A stretch of DNA of 64,000 nucleotides from Planktothrix agardhii NIES-204 (GCA_003609755.1 AP017991.1:3117501-3181500); one strand, 5' to 3'. Counted from the stretch's first letter, positions 10,901-20,322 are shown. The notes: a model not told the origin generated them from the letters alone. Translations and numbers: made by a program.

Positions 10901-11002
10901 AAATTCACCCCAAAACTTAGCAGTGAAATCGAGGATAAAGCCCAAACTAAATCCCGCTAAAATCACTTTAAAAAACAGATTTTTTCTCGACATGAGATTC
11001 AA
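7985..11002 (-). CDS. UPF0182 family membrane protein
   Basis: This 1005-residue protein belongs to the UPF0182 (COG1615) family, widespread in cyanobacteria and actinobacteria and of unknown function. The N-terminal 440 residues hold about seven hydrophobic segments (for example VILAGFSLGFILDF and LALLGLLITVAWLMGNLVI). A large extracytoplasmic part follows, with the conserved NLTIDNIRLWDKRPLLQTNR, VYTHGYGFTLSPVN and NMYPYSDPEGAGFNYIRNSVK stretches. ATG at 11002 is preceded by a positively charged start (MNLMSRKNLFFK). It is convergent with trpD and divergent from the small gene at 11172. The family call is firm; the biochemical role is not known. Confidence 0.92.
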   Translation of the reverse strand: MNLMSRKNLFFKVILAGFSLGFILDFTAKFWGEFLWFEEVDYLSVFKGRLWIEVGLALLGLLITVAWLMGNLVIARRHRYLPQHLQNKPPDHLFDLSHQNLPRFSLGLPSLLMLVMGLSLLLGLIIIHYSQIFISYWHWDASQALFSNLPAQFEPHIFEQWIKNFKAYSWKIPVLLILVISIIWNPLIIFSFIALIFGFGFSLLLSSHWASFLQYFHPTSFNQIEPLLNRDISFYIFSLPIAHLLEFWLIGLFSVSFITCSLIYLLSGNSISQGRFPSFSHPQQRHLHGLAGLLMFSCAMRYWLARYELLYSTQGVVFGADFTDVNILKPSYLLLSIIAIFLSIFLIWQSLFSVKKVRPYIDIFLRKIGVLSLIKNRNSRRDKLFADSYSLRVIFTWYLGFAILVVSIIPNLVQQLIVQPNELERELPYIKYSIKYTRQGFNLDKINVETFDPNAKLSYTDIQNNNLTIDNIRLWDKRPLLQTNRQLQQIRLYYEFSDADYDRYSILPDKFLGKFNTGLQKQQVLISPRELNYELVPEKAKTWVNEHLVYTHGYGFTLSPVNRVAEGGLPEFFVKNIGADPRLDQDTTLEVSPRIKNIIPIGKPRLYYGLLTNTQIMTSTKVKELDFPLGNENVYNIYNGEGGIVIGTGWKRLLFAYYLKNWQMLFTDNFTPETKLLFRRNILERVKAIAPFLHYDSNPYLVVADSNSPSIDHNYLYWMIDAYTTSNMYPYSDPEGAGFNYIRNSVKVIIDAYNGKVKFYSLEEDQDPIISTLKQVFPDLFNSIEEMPLTLRQHIRYPVDLFSVQSQHLLTYHMSDPIVFYNREDLWRVPVEIYASKQQPMEPYYLIMRLPTEKTEEFMLLLPFTPASRNNLIAWLAARSDLEHYGSLLLYRFPKQRLVFGPEQVEALINQEPEISEQISLWSRQGSRVIQGNLLVIPIEQSLLYVEPLYLEAEENSLPTLVRVIVASENRIVMRPTLEEALRDVFQAPPIQPDLPLTLPTPEAS

Positions 11003-11171
11003 TTAAGCGATGAGAAACTCTTGGGTTTTATTGTAACCGATCAAATCTACATCCTGAATTTAAACAAACCCTAGCATGGAATATTACAACCCTCACTACA
11101 GATTGCTATACCCCGGCTAACTCAGAAACGTCTACAATCAAAAGCGTATTCAGTGGAGTTGATTACCAAAA

Positions 11172-11294
11172 ATGGATATTAAATTAATCCTGACCGTATT
11201 AACGGTGTTCTTTACCTTGGGCTGTCTGTTCTTTGGAACCAAAAACGGCTTCTATAACAGCGACGATTACCATGGTAACGGTTCCGCTCATTAA
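11172..11294 (+). CDS. 40-residue single-helix membrane peptide, conserved-looking tail (possibly NDH-1 subunit NdhP)
   Basis: The frame encodes 40 residues: a hydrophobic helix (LILTVLTVFFTLGCLFFG) followed by a polar tail GFYNSDDYHGNGSAH. The layout of one helix then a short tail resembles the small one-helix subunits of cyanobacterial photosynthetic and NDH-1 complexes. My recollection links the YHGNGSAH tail to NdhP, but I cannot verify that, so no symbol is given. ATG at 11172 lacks a strong Shine-Dalgarno sequence. Being a full coding frame from ATG to TAA with a coherent membrane topology, it is probably real despite its size. Confidence 0.65.
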   Translation: MDIKLILTVLTVFFTLGCLFFGTKNGFYNSDDYHGNGSAH

Positions 11295-11298
11295 TTAG

Positions 11299-11361
11299 AA
11301 GGGCAGGGGGCAGGGGGCAGGGGGGCAGGGGGAGCAGGGGGAGCAGGGGGAGCAGGGGAGG
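11299..11361. repeat. G-rich tandem repeat tract
   Basis: Repeats of gggggca and gggggagca units directly follow the 40-residue gene. A short run of ttaccatt/ttaccca units follows at 11371-11398. The G runs could form quadruplexes. The whole 11295-11585 gap contains nothing else recognisable. Confidence 0.8.
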
Positions 11362-11585
11362 TAAACTCTTACCATTACCAATTACCCATTACCCATTTAT
11401 TGGACTAGCTTTCTGGACACCTTATATGGCACACTGAATTGACTAAGATCAAGATCTGGGAGTAATAATCCTCTGGCCGGGATATCTGATAACACTGTTG
11501 ACTCTAGGGTTGAGGTCTTCTTCGCCCTTTGTGTCCGGTGGTGAGCTTGAAATCATGGTGTGTGTAGTGAACGAGGACGAAAAAA

Positions 11586-12443
11586 TTGCTGCGGTCAATC
11601 AAGGGTTTTGTCAGAAGTTCGGGGCGTGGGAGTCAGTGGTCGCTTGTCGATAGCAAATTATCCCTCAAACTGAATCTGCTCAGTACATTAGTCCGAAGGG
11701 ACTTAGAGGCACGATACAAAGGTTCTATTCTCGGCAACCTCTGGCCTTTATTGAATCAGTTGTCCCAACTGCTGATTTATACCTATGTTTTTTCCATTGT
11801 TCTCAAGGTCAAACTCAATCTTGAGGGTTTTCCCGATAACGAATTAGCCTTTGGCCTGTGGCTATTTGCGGGTTTAATTCCTTGGTTTGCCTTCACAAAT
11901 GGATTAATTCAAGCAGCCAGTTCCGTTGTCGGACAGCCGAATTTAGTCAAAAAGGTGGTTTTTCCCCTGGGACTATTGCCCCTGGTACCTATTTTCTCCT
12001 CCTTTATTGAAAGCTCCTTTGGCTTAGTGGCCTTAATTGGCTTAACCGCCTTGTCTTCTCAAATCCTCCACCCTACCCTTTGGTTACTGCCGTTAGTTTG
12101 GATACCCCAAGTCCTATTAACCGCCGGGTTAGGCTACTTAACAGCCGGATTGACCGTATTTTTACGGGATATTCCCCAGAGTTTAGGCGTAATTTTGAAC
12201 CTTTGGTTTTATGTGACGCCGATTCTATATCCCGTCGGTAAAGTTCCTGAATCCTGGCAATTTTGGATTGTTTGGTGTAATCCGATTACTGGACTTTCAG
12301 AAAGCTATCGAGATTTAGTTTTAGTCGGGGAAATGAGCCATTGGGGAGAATTAGCCATGTCCTCAATATTCGCCTTGGTTATGTTTTGTTTAGGCCTATG
12401 GGTTTATAGACGGTTGCGTCCAGCCTTTGCTGACGTTTTGTAG
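11586..12443 (+). CDS. ABC-2 type polysaccharide export permease (Wzm-like)
   Basis: This 285-residue membrane protein has the ABC-2 permease signature near the N-terminus (LVRRDLEARYKGSILGNLW) followed by about six membrane segments (LLIYTYVFSIVL, LAFGLWLFAGLIPWFAF, and a final FALVMFCLGLWVYRRL). Such permeases pair with Wzt-type ATPases to export O-antigen, teichoic acid or capsule chains across the inner membrane. The start is TTG at 11586, supported by a GAGG motif about 10 bases upstream; no ATG is in frame upstream before a stop. The cognate ATPase follows 67 bases downstream. Confidence 0.92.
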   Translation: MLRSIKGFVRSSGRGSQWSLVDSKLSLKLNLLSTLVRRDLEARYKGSILGNLWPLLNQLSQLLIYTYVFSIVLKVKLNLEGFPDNELAFGLWLFAGLIPWFAFTNGLIQAASSVVGQPNLVKKVVFPLGLLPLVPIFSSFIESSFGLVALIGLTALSSQILHPTLWLLPLVWIPQVLLTAGLGYLTAGLTVFLRDIPQSLGVILNLWFYVTPILYPVGKVPESWQFWIVWCNPITGLSESYRDLVLVGEMSHWGELAMSSIFALVMFCLGLWVYRRLRPAFADVL

Positions 12444-12510
12444 CGGTGACAGTTCCTCACACAACTCACACACAAACTGATCACTGATAAACCACCGAAA
12501 TCAACATCGA

Positions 12511-13923
12511 ATGACCGAAATTGCTATATCTGTTAATCACGTCTCTAAATGCTTCAAACGTTATCGCCATCCGGTGGATAGATTGAAGGAAATTTTTGTG
12601 CCTGGAAAGAGTCTGGCTCATAATTTTTGGGCATTGCAAGATATTAATTTAGAAGTTTGGAAAGGCCAAACTTTAGGGGTTGTTGGGCGCAATGGTTCGG
12701 GAAAAAGTACCCTATTACAAATAATTGTTGGAACTTTAACCCCAACTCAAGGAGATGTGCAAGTTAATGGTCGAGTTTCAGCATTATTAGAACTCGGTAG
12801 TGGGTTTAATCCTGAATTTACTGGGCGACAAAATGTATTTTTTAATGGTCAATTATTGGGATTAAAAACCCATGAAATTGAAGCCAAATTTGATAGTATT
12901 GCTGCTTTTGCTGATATTGGAGATTTTATTGATCAACCTGTCAAAACCTATTCCAGTGGAATGTATGTGCGTTTAGGATTTGCGGTAGCTACCAGTGTTG
13001 ATCCTGATATTTTAATTGTTGATGAAGCGTTATCCGTTGGGGATGAAGCCTTTCAACGTAAATGTTTTAGTCGAATTCATGAAATCAAAGATCGGGGTGG
13101 AACCATTTTATTTGTCTCCCATTCAGCCCCTTCAATTATTCAACTCTGTGACTCGGCTGTATTAATGGATCGGGGAGAATTGTTACTCGAACATACTCCT
13201 AAAATGATCATTTCTAAATATCAAAAAATGATCTATGCCGATGCTGATCAAATGATCATGATTAGAGATGAAATTCAACATTTAACCCGTAAATCCTCCC
13301 AACCTTTAGAGGTAATTGAAGAAGATTCTCAAAAAAATCAGTCCCATCCTAAAAACCCAGCCTCTCCCTCCGTCCTACCTTCTTGGAATACAAAAAATGG
13401 ACATTATAAAGATTATTTTGATCCCAAATTAGTTCCTGATCATCCGATTAAATATCCTTCCCGTGGGGCTGAAATTTTAGAACCCCATATTATTACTTTA
13501 GGGGGTGAAACGGTTAATCATTTAGTCGCTCGAAATAGTTATATTTACACCTATTCCGTGAAATTTGATAAACTCGCCTCCCATGTTCGCTTTGGAATGT
13601 TAATTAAAACCGTGAGTGGATTTGAATTAGCGGGAGCTTCCTTTTTAGCCACATCTCAGTCGATTAAACAGATTGAACCCGGAACAACCATTGCCATCAA
13701 ATTTAAGTTTGAATGTCAATTATCACCGGATGTTTATTTCCTGAATGCGGGAGTTTCTGGTATTGTAGAGGGTGAATTCACTTATTTAGATCGCTGTATT
13801 GATGTTGGGATGTTCCGAGTTCAACCCTATGAAGATTCCTGTAGCACTGGGGTAGTGGACTTGTTGATTGAACCCAGTTTAAAAATCAAGTCCGGTTTAG
13901 TAAAAACAGCATCGGAACTATAG
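12511..13923 (+). CDS. ABC transporter ATP-binding protein, Wzt-like with C-terminal substrate-binding domain
   Basis: This 470-residue ATPase has Walker A GRNGSGKST (about residue 59), the signature YSSGMYVRLGF (about 146), and Walker B ILIVDEALSVGDEAF (about 166). Residues from about 310 form an extra C-terminal domain (THIITLGGETVNHL-type, then FGMLIKTVSGFELAG), as in Wzt proteins that recognise the modified end of the glycan before export. A proline/serine-rich linker (about 265-295) joins the two. It forms the exporter with the permease just upstream. The chain-ending modification it recognises could be made by the methyl- or sulfotransferase proteins that follow. Confidence 0.93.
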   Translation: MTEIAISVNHVSKCFKRYRHPVDRLKEIFVPGKSLAHNFWALQDINLEVWKGQTLGVVGRNGSGKSTLLQIIVGTLTPTQGDVQVNGRVSALLELGSGFNPEFTGRQNVFFNGQLLGLKTHEIEAKFDSIAAFADIGDFIDQPVKTYSSGMYVRLGFAVATSVDPDILIVDEALSVGDEAFQRKCFSRIHEIKDRGGTILFVSHSAPSIIQLCDSAVLMDRGELLLEHTPKMIISKYQKMIYADADQMIMIRDEIQHLTRKSSQPLEVIEEDSQKNQSHPKNPASPSVLPSWNTKNGHYKDYFDPKLVPDHPIKYPSRGAEILEPHIITLGGETVNHLVARNSYIYTYSVKFDKLASHVRFGMLIKTVSGFELAGASFLATSQSIKQIEPGTTIAIKFKFECQLSPDVYFLNAGVSGIVEGEFTYLDRCIDVGMFRVQPYEDSCSTGVVDLLIEPSLKIKSGLVKTASEL

Positions 13924-14015
13924 CAATCCGCACCGAGGTTGTAAGAATATTATCTGGTATTCCCTATTCCCCTTTTTGTGATTAAAACGCTGAAATAGAA
14001 ACCCAAGACAAGAAC

Positions 14016-17000
14016 ATGATGGATACAACTAACACCACCTCTCCCGTTATTATTATTGCTGGAATGCACCGTTCAGGAACCTCTTTAACCGCTTCCCTAC
14101 TGCAAAATCTAGGGGTTAATATTGGTAAACAGTTAGTCGGTGTAGACTATGGGAATATTAAAGGTCATTTTGAAAATGTTGATTTTGTAGACTTTCACAA
14201 ATCTGTTTTTAAAAGCCATGATATTGATGAACTGGGGTGTGTATTCTCAGGGGAAGTCTCTCTCACAGAACAACAGATAGAATCCGCTAAAAAACTGATT
14301 GAAATTAATCAAGATTCTTCTTCAGCCTGGGGATGGAAGGATCCTAGAACTACTTTATTTTTAGACTTTTGGCATCAATTATTACCCCAGGCTAAGTTTA
14401 TTTTTGTCTATCGTTCTCCCTGGGAAGTTATCGACTCTTTGTATCGTCGGGCGACGGATGCTATCTTACTAGACCATCCCGAAATTGCTATCCAAATGTG
14501 GAGCAATTATAACCGCAAAATTTTAGAATTTTATCATAAATATCCCGATAATTGCCTATTAGCAAATGTTTATACTGTTGGCAATCAAACGGCTGATTTT
14601 ATCAAACAAATCAATCATAAATTTAATCTTAATTTACAGGGTGAATTTTCCAATCAATTTGAACCGTCCCTATTAGTAAATCGGATTTTAGCGACTCCAA
14701 AACCCCTATTTATTAAAGCCTATTTTCCTGAATCCATCGAACTATATCAGACCTTAGAAAGCAATGCTTATCCATTAAATAGCCATTTAACGGCATTGGA
14801 ATTAGAGAGTTTAAATCAACCTTTATCAGCCGATTGGGTGTTTGAAGATTGGGCAAAACTTAGAAAATTAGAAAAAAATCAAGCTATTTTGGCAAAAGAT
14901 TTAGATATATTGCTCAAAGATAGAGATATTTTAGAAACGGATATTCAACAATGGCAAGAACGTTTTGACGATGCCGTTGAACGTTTAATTAAAACTGAAA
15001 ATCTCCTGGGTGAAACTCAATTAAAACTCAATGGTATAGAAGTTAAAGCCGAGGAAGCTATAACTAAGTTAATCTCTACCGAAGCAGAATTAGGCAAAAC
15101 CCAAGGGGAATTAGAAGGGTTTAAAACCCGATTTGAGCAGGCGGTAGATAAACTCGTCACCACAGAAATAGAATTAGGTCAAACCCAGGGGCAATTACAA
15201 GCTGTAGATGCCAAATATCAAGAAATATTAAGGCGCTGCCTTCAATCAGAAACGGAACTGGGAATTACTCAATTTCAATTCCAAGATTTAAGTATTCAAT
15301 ATCAAGATGGACTGACCAAACTTTTAACCTTAGAAGATGAACTAGGTCGAACTCAAATGAAATTGTTGGGGGCAGAATCTCAATTTGAACAAGCCTTAAA
15401 TAAAATATTCAGTTTAGAAGATGAACTAGGTAAAGCCCAACAGGAAATTGTCGCTATGAAGTCCTCCAAATTTTGGAAACTGCGAGGAAAATGGCTGGGT
15501 GCTAAACGACTTTTAAAACAATTCCGCCGTCGATTTATTTACTCGCTGGATTTTCCCCTGAATTGGGAATTAATTGGATTTACGGAGAAATTTTTGAATA
15601 TTTCCGGTTGGTGTTTTTATACTGGGAATCAACAACTAAAAGCGGTGAGAGCTAGAATAGGCAAGGATATTTTTGCCGGAGAATATGGAATTGAACGTCA
15701 AGATGTGGCGGATATTCATTCAGTTTATTCTCAGGCAAAATCATCAGGATTTTATTTGCAAATTCGCGTTCCTCAAGGCAATTCCTTAGTAGAATTAGAA
15801 GCCCAAGATAGTAATGGAAAATGGACGGTATTTGCCCGTTATCCCCTAACGGCTTCTAGCTTGAGAGCCTCCTTTGATGTGCCGTCACAGTGGGAACAAC
15901 GACAGGGACAAATCCTATTTGCAGGTTGGTGTTGCCATCCGAATCAGCGAATTACACAATTAAAATTAATCCATGGAAATCAATGGGTGATTTGCGCCTA
16001 TGGGTTACGTCGCGTCGATGTGGGGCAGGTTTTTCCTAATTGGATAGGAAGTGCCGAAAGTGGGTTTGAAGCCTTAATTGATTTACCCCCAGGAACTTGG
16101 GAAATTAGTTTAGAAGCGCATTTAGAAAATGGGGAAATTCTGATTTATAACTGTCCCCAAACCTTACAAGTTTCCCGCTACGGACTATTAGAAAAAAGCA
16201 CCGCAAAAGTCAAACAAGTTTCTCGTTATACCGCAGCCATTCAAAAACGAATAGGAGAACGAAAACAACGTTTAGGGCGTCTTTTACCGATGCCTTGGGA
16301 AATCCCAGCAATTCTGCGGCAAATGAGCCTAATGTATCGGCAAACAACTGTTCCTCAAGGTGATTTTTTACCCCCGCAAGGCTTTGAATTACTGCAACCA
16401 ATTGAACCCTATCAGGCTTGGTTAGTTGCTAATCAATGGACAGAACGCAGTTTAGAGTCTTTAAAAACTCGATTAACAGTTTATTCGCCAGAAATATTGC
16501 CTAAAATTTCCGTGGTTATGCCCGTTTATAACCCCCCGATTGAATTCTTGGAAAAAGCGATTCAAAGTGTAATTAACCAAGTTTATACTAATTGGGAATT
16601 ATGTATTGCCGATGATTGTAGTACCAATACCCAAGTCGTAGAATTATTAACTGAATATGCAGCAAAAGATGCTCGAATTAAAGTCTATTTACGCACCGAA
16701 AATGGCAATATTAGCGCGGCTACTAATAGTGCAGCCAGTCAAGCTACCGGGGAATTTATTGCCTTTTTAGATAACGATGACGAATTAACCCCCGATGCTT
16801 TAGGGGAAATGGCATTATATTTAATCCAATATCCTGAAACCGATTTTCTCTATTCCGACGACGATAAAATTGATCCCGATGGCAAAAGATTTGCCCCCCA
16901 ATTTAAGCCCGATTGGTCGCCCCAACTCTTGCTTTCCTATATGTATATGGGGCATTTATTAGTAGTTAGACGAGGGATTTTTGAGAAATTAGACGGATTT

Positions 17001-20000
17001 AGAATTGGATTTGAAGGGTCACAGGATTATGATTTTGCCCTGCGAGCAACGGAAATTTCTCGCCAGATTGGTCATCTTCCTTTAGTTCTCTATCATTGGC
17101 GCACCGCCCCCGGCTCAACGGCCGTTTCTGGAGCGGCAAAACCCGCCAGTTTTGATGCCGGAAAACACGCAATTCAAGAAGCCTTAACCCGTCTTCAAAG
17201 TTCAGGAAAAGTTTATCAACCGAATTGGGCCAGTGAACTGAATCTAGGAATTTTTTATCATCAATTTCCCGACCAAGGGCCGTCCGTAACGATTATTATT
17301 CCGACTAAAAATCAACTTAAATTACTCCAGGCTTGTGTCGAATCAATTAAAAAAACAACCTATCAAAATTATCGGGTTGTGATTATTGATAACGAAAGCG
17401 ATGACCCGAAAACCCTAGAGTATTTCAAGAAAATCAGCGACACCGAAAAAATATCAGTTTTAAAAATAGCTAATCAAGGAAAATTCAACTTTGCTGCGAT
17501 TAATAATCGGGCGGTGGAACAGGTAAATACGGATTATGTATTATTCCTGAATAATGACACGGAAGTGATTAATTCCCATTGGTTAACTCAGATGATGGGT
17601 TATGCTCGCATCCGAGGCGTAGGGGCAGTCGGGGCGCGGTTAATTTATCCCGATGACCGGATTCAACACGCTGGAATATTGCATGGGCTCCATCATGGTT
17701 TGGCGGGTCATGCTTTTAAGTTAACCCACCGTCAAGATTTCGGTTATTTAGCCTATTCTAAAGTCGTCAGAAATTATTCGGCGGTGACGGCGGCTTGTTT
17801 ATTAACTCCTCGTCAATTGTTCTTAGATTTAGGAGGATTTAATCAAGTTGATTTTGCCGTTGCTTACAATGATGTGGATTATGGATATAGATTATTTGAA
17901 CAGGGTTATCAATCGGTTTATTGCCCGGAAGCGGAATTAATTCACCGAGAAGGAACCAGTCGCGGTTATAAAGATGACCCGAAAGAAGTGGCAAAATTCC
18001 GTCGCCAATATGCCGATAAAATTGATCCTTTTTATAACCCTAATTTATCCTTAGATAATGAATGGTTTCAAATTCAACCTCGACGCTATCAATTAAAATT
18101 GACTGCTAATTTTGCCCCCATTCCTAAAGTTTTAATGTGCAGTAATGCCCTGGAATATACGGGCGCACCGTTGCATCAATTTGAAATTGTGGTTAAGTTA
18201 GTCTCAGAAGGAAAACTAGAACCGACAATTTTCTGTGTTGATGATGGGCCGTTACGCTATGCCTATGAACAGCAGGGAATTAGAGTTATTGTTCGAGAAC
18301 ATCCTCTGGCTAATATTTATCAACAGGAAGCCTATAATACTGCTATTGAAAGTTTGGCAAATGAACTTCAAATAGAACAATTTGATCTAGTTTATGCTAA
18401 TACTTTAGAAACATTTTTTATAGTCGATTGTGCTAAACAAAAATCAATTCCTTGTGTGTGGAATATCCATGAAAGTCAGGCTTGGCAAACCTATTTTAAT
18501 GGATTGGGTTCGGAAATTTCAGCCCGAGCCTTAGAGTGTTTTCAATTCCCCTATCGGGTGATATTTGTTGCCGATGCAACCCGCCATCTTTATCACTCTT
18601 TAAATAGTCATCATAACTTTACGGTGATTCATAATGGTTTAGATATTCAAAGGTTACTGAAAACATCGGAACAGCTAACTCGAATTGCAGCCAGAACCGC
18701 GTTATCAATAGCAGAAGATGAAATTGTGATTCTGTTACTAGGAACGGTTTGTGAACGCAAAGGACAAAAGGATTTGCTCGAAGCGTTACCCCTATTATCA
18801 ACTAATTATCATAACAAAATTCGTTGTTTTATTGTTGGCGATCGCCCCAGTATTTATAGCACCGAATTAGCTCAATTAAAAGCCCAACTTCCTGATACTT
18901 TAAAACAGCGATTAACCCTAGTTCCAGAAACCCCAGAAACCGCCCAATATTTCCTAGCTGCGGATATTTTCGTCTGTACTTCTCGGATTGAAAGTTATCC
19001 TAGAGTGATTATGGAAGCCATGGGATATAACCTACCAATTATCACGACCCCCGTATTTGGAATTCCTGAACAGGTGCGTCCTGAAATTAACGGTTTATTT
19101 TACACTCCTCACCAACCGGAAGAATTAGCAAAATGTCTTAACTCGCTATTAGAAAACCCCGATTTAAGACAGGAATTTGCTCAAAATTCCCAGTATGTTT
19201 TGGAGTCTCTGAATACCTTTGAGGAAATGACTCAAAGTTATTTAGAAATCTTCCAAGAAGCCTATTTTATTAATCCATATCCGGCTTCTAATTCCTTCTT
19301 TTCTTCCCAATCCGTTGAATCCTTAGAGATTCAGATTAACCCCCCTGCTCCGGTCAAGATTTCCGCCGTCGAAGTCAATCATCCTGAACCTGAAATTGCC
19401 GAACCTCAAGCGAAAAATTATTGGGAAACAAATCCTAATGCCGCCGCCAGTCAATGGGTTTCTAATCCGATTATTGCGGATACTATCCATCAACGAATGT
19501 CTGGAGGTCAAACCCAAAAATATTGGTTACGGTGGTTAATTGAAGATTATTTTGTGGGTCAAAACTTTAATCATCTGATTTCCTTGGGATGTGGGATTGG
19601 GAATCATGAAATTTTGATGGCGGAATTGGGATTTGCTCAACACATTGATGCCTTTGACTTTTCGGAATCTTCCTTAGAAATTGCGCGAAAAGACGCTGAA
19701 AAAGCTGGAGTTAAGGTTAATTTTTATCAGGAAGATTTTAATACCTTTAACCTGAATCCAGAGGTTAAATATGATGTAGCATTTTGTTCCGGTTCTCTGC
19801 ATCACGTTCGGGAACTAGAACGCTTTTTAGAAATGGTTCATAAGGCGTTACATCCCCAGGGCTATTTCATTATTAATGAATATGTTGGGGCTAATTATTG
19901 CATCTACAATAAACGCCAGGTGGAACTAATTAACCGCCTATACCAATGTTTCCATAAATTAATTCGTTCTGGGATTATGGAAAATAAATTTATTAATCCC

Positions 20001-20285
20001 AGTATTCATCAAGTCTTTGCCACTGACCCATCAGAAGCGGTTCGTTCTCAACTGATTTTACCCTTTATTGAGTATTATTTTGATATTGAACTATTCAATC
20101 CGTTTGGGGGCGCAATTCTTCATCCTCTGTATCCTTTATTAGATCATAATCAGTTTTTACCCGGTGATCCCAAAGGCGAAACACTAATTAAACTTTTGTT
20201 GGAATTTGAACAAATATTAATGGAAATTCCTGGGGGTTTAGAATCGGATTTCTGTTTGTGTGTATTGCGTCCTAAACGCTTTTAA
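14016..20285 (+). CDS. Giant multidomain glycan-modifying protein: sulfotransferase-like, coiled coil, two GT2, GT4, methyltransferase
   Basis: This 2089-residue protein has, in order: a sulfotransferase-like domain (about 7-275) with the PAPS loop GMHRSGTSLTASLL and VYRSPWEVIDSLYRR; a coiled coil (about 280-490) built of 28-residue repeats; a basic WKLRGKW segment and two beta-rich modules (about 515-720); GT2 domain one (PKISVVMPVYNPP, about 829, with FLDNDDE); GT2 domain two (PSVTIIIPTKNQ, about 1090, with FLNNDTE); a GT4 domain (about 1370-1750, VIHNGLDIQRL, LGTVCERKGQKDLLEAL, PRVIMEAMGYNLPIITT); and a class I methyltransferase (about 1850-2050, LISLGCGIGNHEI). It probably elongates and modifies one exported glycan in the cytoplasm. 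It lies directly behind the exporter genes. Linear order and frame are uninterrupted. Confidence 0.9.
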   Translation: MMDTTNTTSPVIIIAGMHRSGTSLTASLLQNLGVNIGKQLVGVDYGNIKGHFENVDFVDFHKSVFKSHDIDELGCVFSGEVSLTEQQIESAKKLIEINQDSSSAWGWKDPRTTLFLDFWHQLLPQAKFIFVYRSPWEVIDSLYRRATDAILLDHPEIAIQMWSNYNRKILEFYHKYPDNCLLANVYTVGNQTADFIKQINHKFNLNLQGEFSNQFEPSLLVNRILATPKPLFIKAYFPESIELYQTLESNAYPLNSHLTALELESLNQPLSADWVFEDWAKLRKLEKNQAILAKDLDILLKDRDILETDIQQWQERFDDAVERLIKTENLLGETQLKLNGIEVKAEEAITKLISTEAELGKTQGELEGFKTRFEQAVDKLVTTEIELGQTQGQLQAVDAKYQEILRRCLQSETELGITQFQFQDLSIQYQDGLTKLLTLEDELGRTQMKLLGAESQFEQALNKIFSLEDELGKAQQEIVAMKSSKFWKLRGKWLGAKRLLKQFRRRFIYSLDFPLNWELIGFTEKFLNISGWCFYTGNQQLKAVRARIGKDIFAGEYGIERQDVADIHSVYSQAKSSGFYLQIRVPQGNSLVELEAQDSNGKWTVFARYPLTASSLRASFDVPSQWEQRQGQILFAGWCCHPNQRITQLKLIHGNQWVICAYGLRRVDVGQVFPNWIGSAESGFEALIDLPPGTWEISLEAHLENGEILIYNCPQTLQVSRYGLLEKSTAKVKQVSRYTAAIQKRIGERKQRLGRLLPMPWEIPAILRQMSLMYRQTTVPQGDFLPPQGFELLQPIEPYQAWLVANQWTERSLESLKTRLTVYSPEILPKISVVMPVYNPPIEFLEKAIQSVINQVYTNWELCIADDCSTNTQVVELLTEYAAKDARIKVYLRTENGNISAATNSAASQATGEFIAFLDNDDELTPDALGEMALYLIQYPETDFLYSDDDKIDPDGKRFAPQFKPDWSPQLLLSYMYMGHLLVVRRGIFEKLDGFRIGFEGSQDYDFALRATEISRQIGHLPLVLYHWRTAPGSTAVSGAAKPASFDAGKHAIQEALTRLQSSGKVYQPNWASELNLGIFYHQFPDQGPSVTIIIPTKNQLKLLQACVESIKKTTYQNYRVVIIDNESDDPKTLEYFKKISDTEKISVLKIANQGKFNFAAINNRAVEQVNTDYVLFLNNDTEVINSHWLTQMMGYARIRGVGAVGARLIYPDDRIQHAGILHGLHHGLAGHAFKLTHRQDFGYLAYSKVVRNYSAVTAACLLTPRQLFLDLGGFNQVDFAVAYNDVDYGYRLFEQGYQSVYCPEAELIHREGTSRGYKDDPKEVAKFRRQYADKIDPFYNPNLSLDNEWFQIQPRRYQLKLTANFAPIPKVLMCSNALEYTGAPLHQFEIVVKLVSEGKLEPTIFCVDDGPLRYAYEQQGIRVIVREHPLANIYQQEAYNTAIESLANELQIEQFDLVYANTLETFFIVDCAKQKSIPCVWNIHESQAWQTYFNGLGSEISARALECFQFPYRVIFVADATRHLYHSLNSHHNFTVIHNGLDIQRLLKTSEQLTRIAARTALSIAEDEIVILLLGTVCERKGQKDLLEALPLLSTNYHNKIRCFIVGDRPSIYSTELAQLKAQLPDTLKQRLTLVPETPETAQYFLAADIFVCTSRIESYPRVIMEAMGYNLPIITTPVFGIPEQVRPEINGLFYTPHQPEELAKCLNSLLENPDLRQEFAQNSQYVLESLNTFEEMTQSYLEIFQEAYFINPYPASNSFFSSQSVESLEIQINPPAPVKISAVEVNHPEPEIAEPQAKNYWETNPNAAASQWVSNPIIADTIHQRMSGGQTQKYWLRWLIEDYFVGQNFNHLISLGCGIGNHEILMAELGFAQHIDAFDFSESSLEIARKDAEKAGVKVNFYQEDFNTFNLNPEVKYDVAFCSGSLHHVRELERFLEMVHKALHPQGYFIINEYVGANYCIYNKRQVELINRLYQCFHKLIRSGIMENKFINPSIHQVFATDPSEAVRSQLILPFIEYYFDIELFNPFGGAILHPLYPLLDHNQFLPGDPKGETLIKLLLEFEQILMEIPGGLESDFCLCVLRPKRF

Positions 20286-20286
20286 A

Positions 20287-20322
20287 TCAGTTATCAGTCA
20301 TCAGTCATCAGTTATCAGTGAA
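20287..20322. repeat. ATCAGTT/ATCAGTC tandem repeat
   Basis: About five imperfect heptamers of the atcagtt and atcagtc kind lie between the convergent ends of the giant gene and the methyltransferase gene. The same family recurs at 22897, 36241, 55860 and 62300. Confidence 0.8.
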
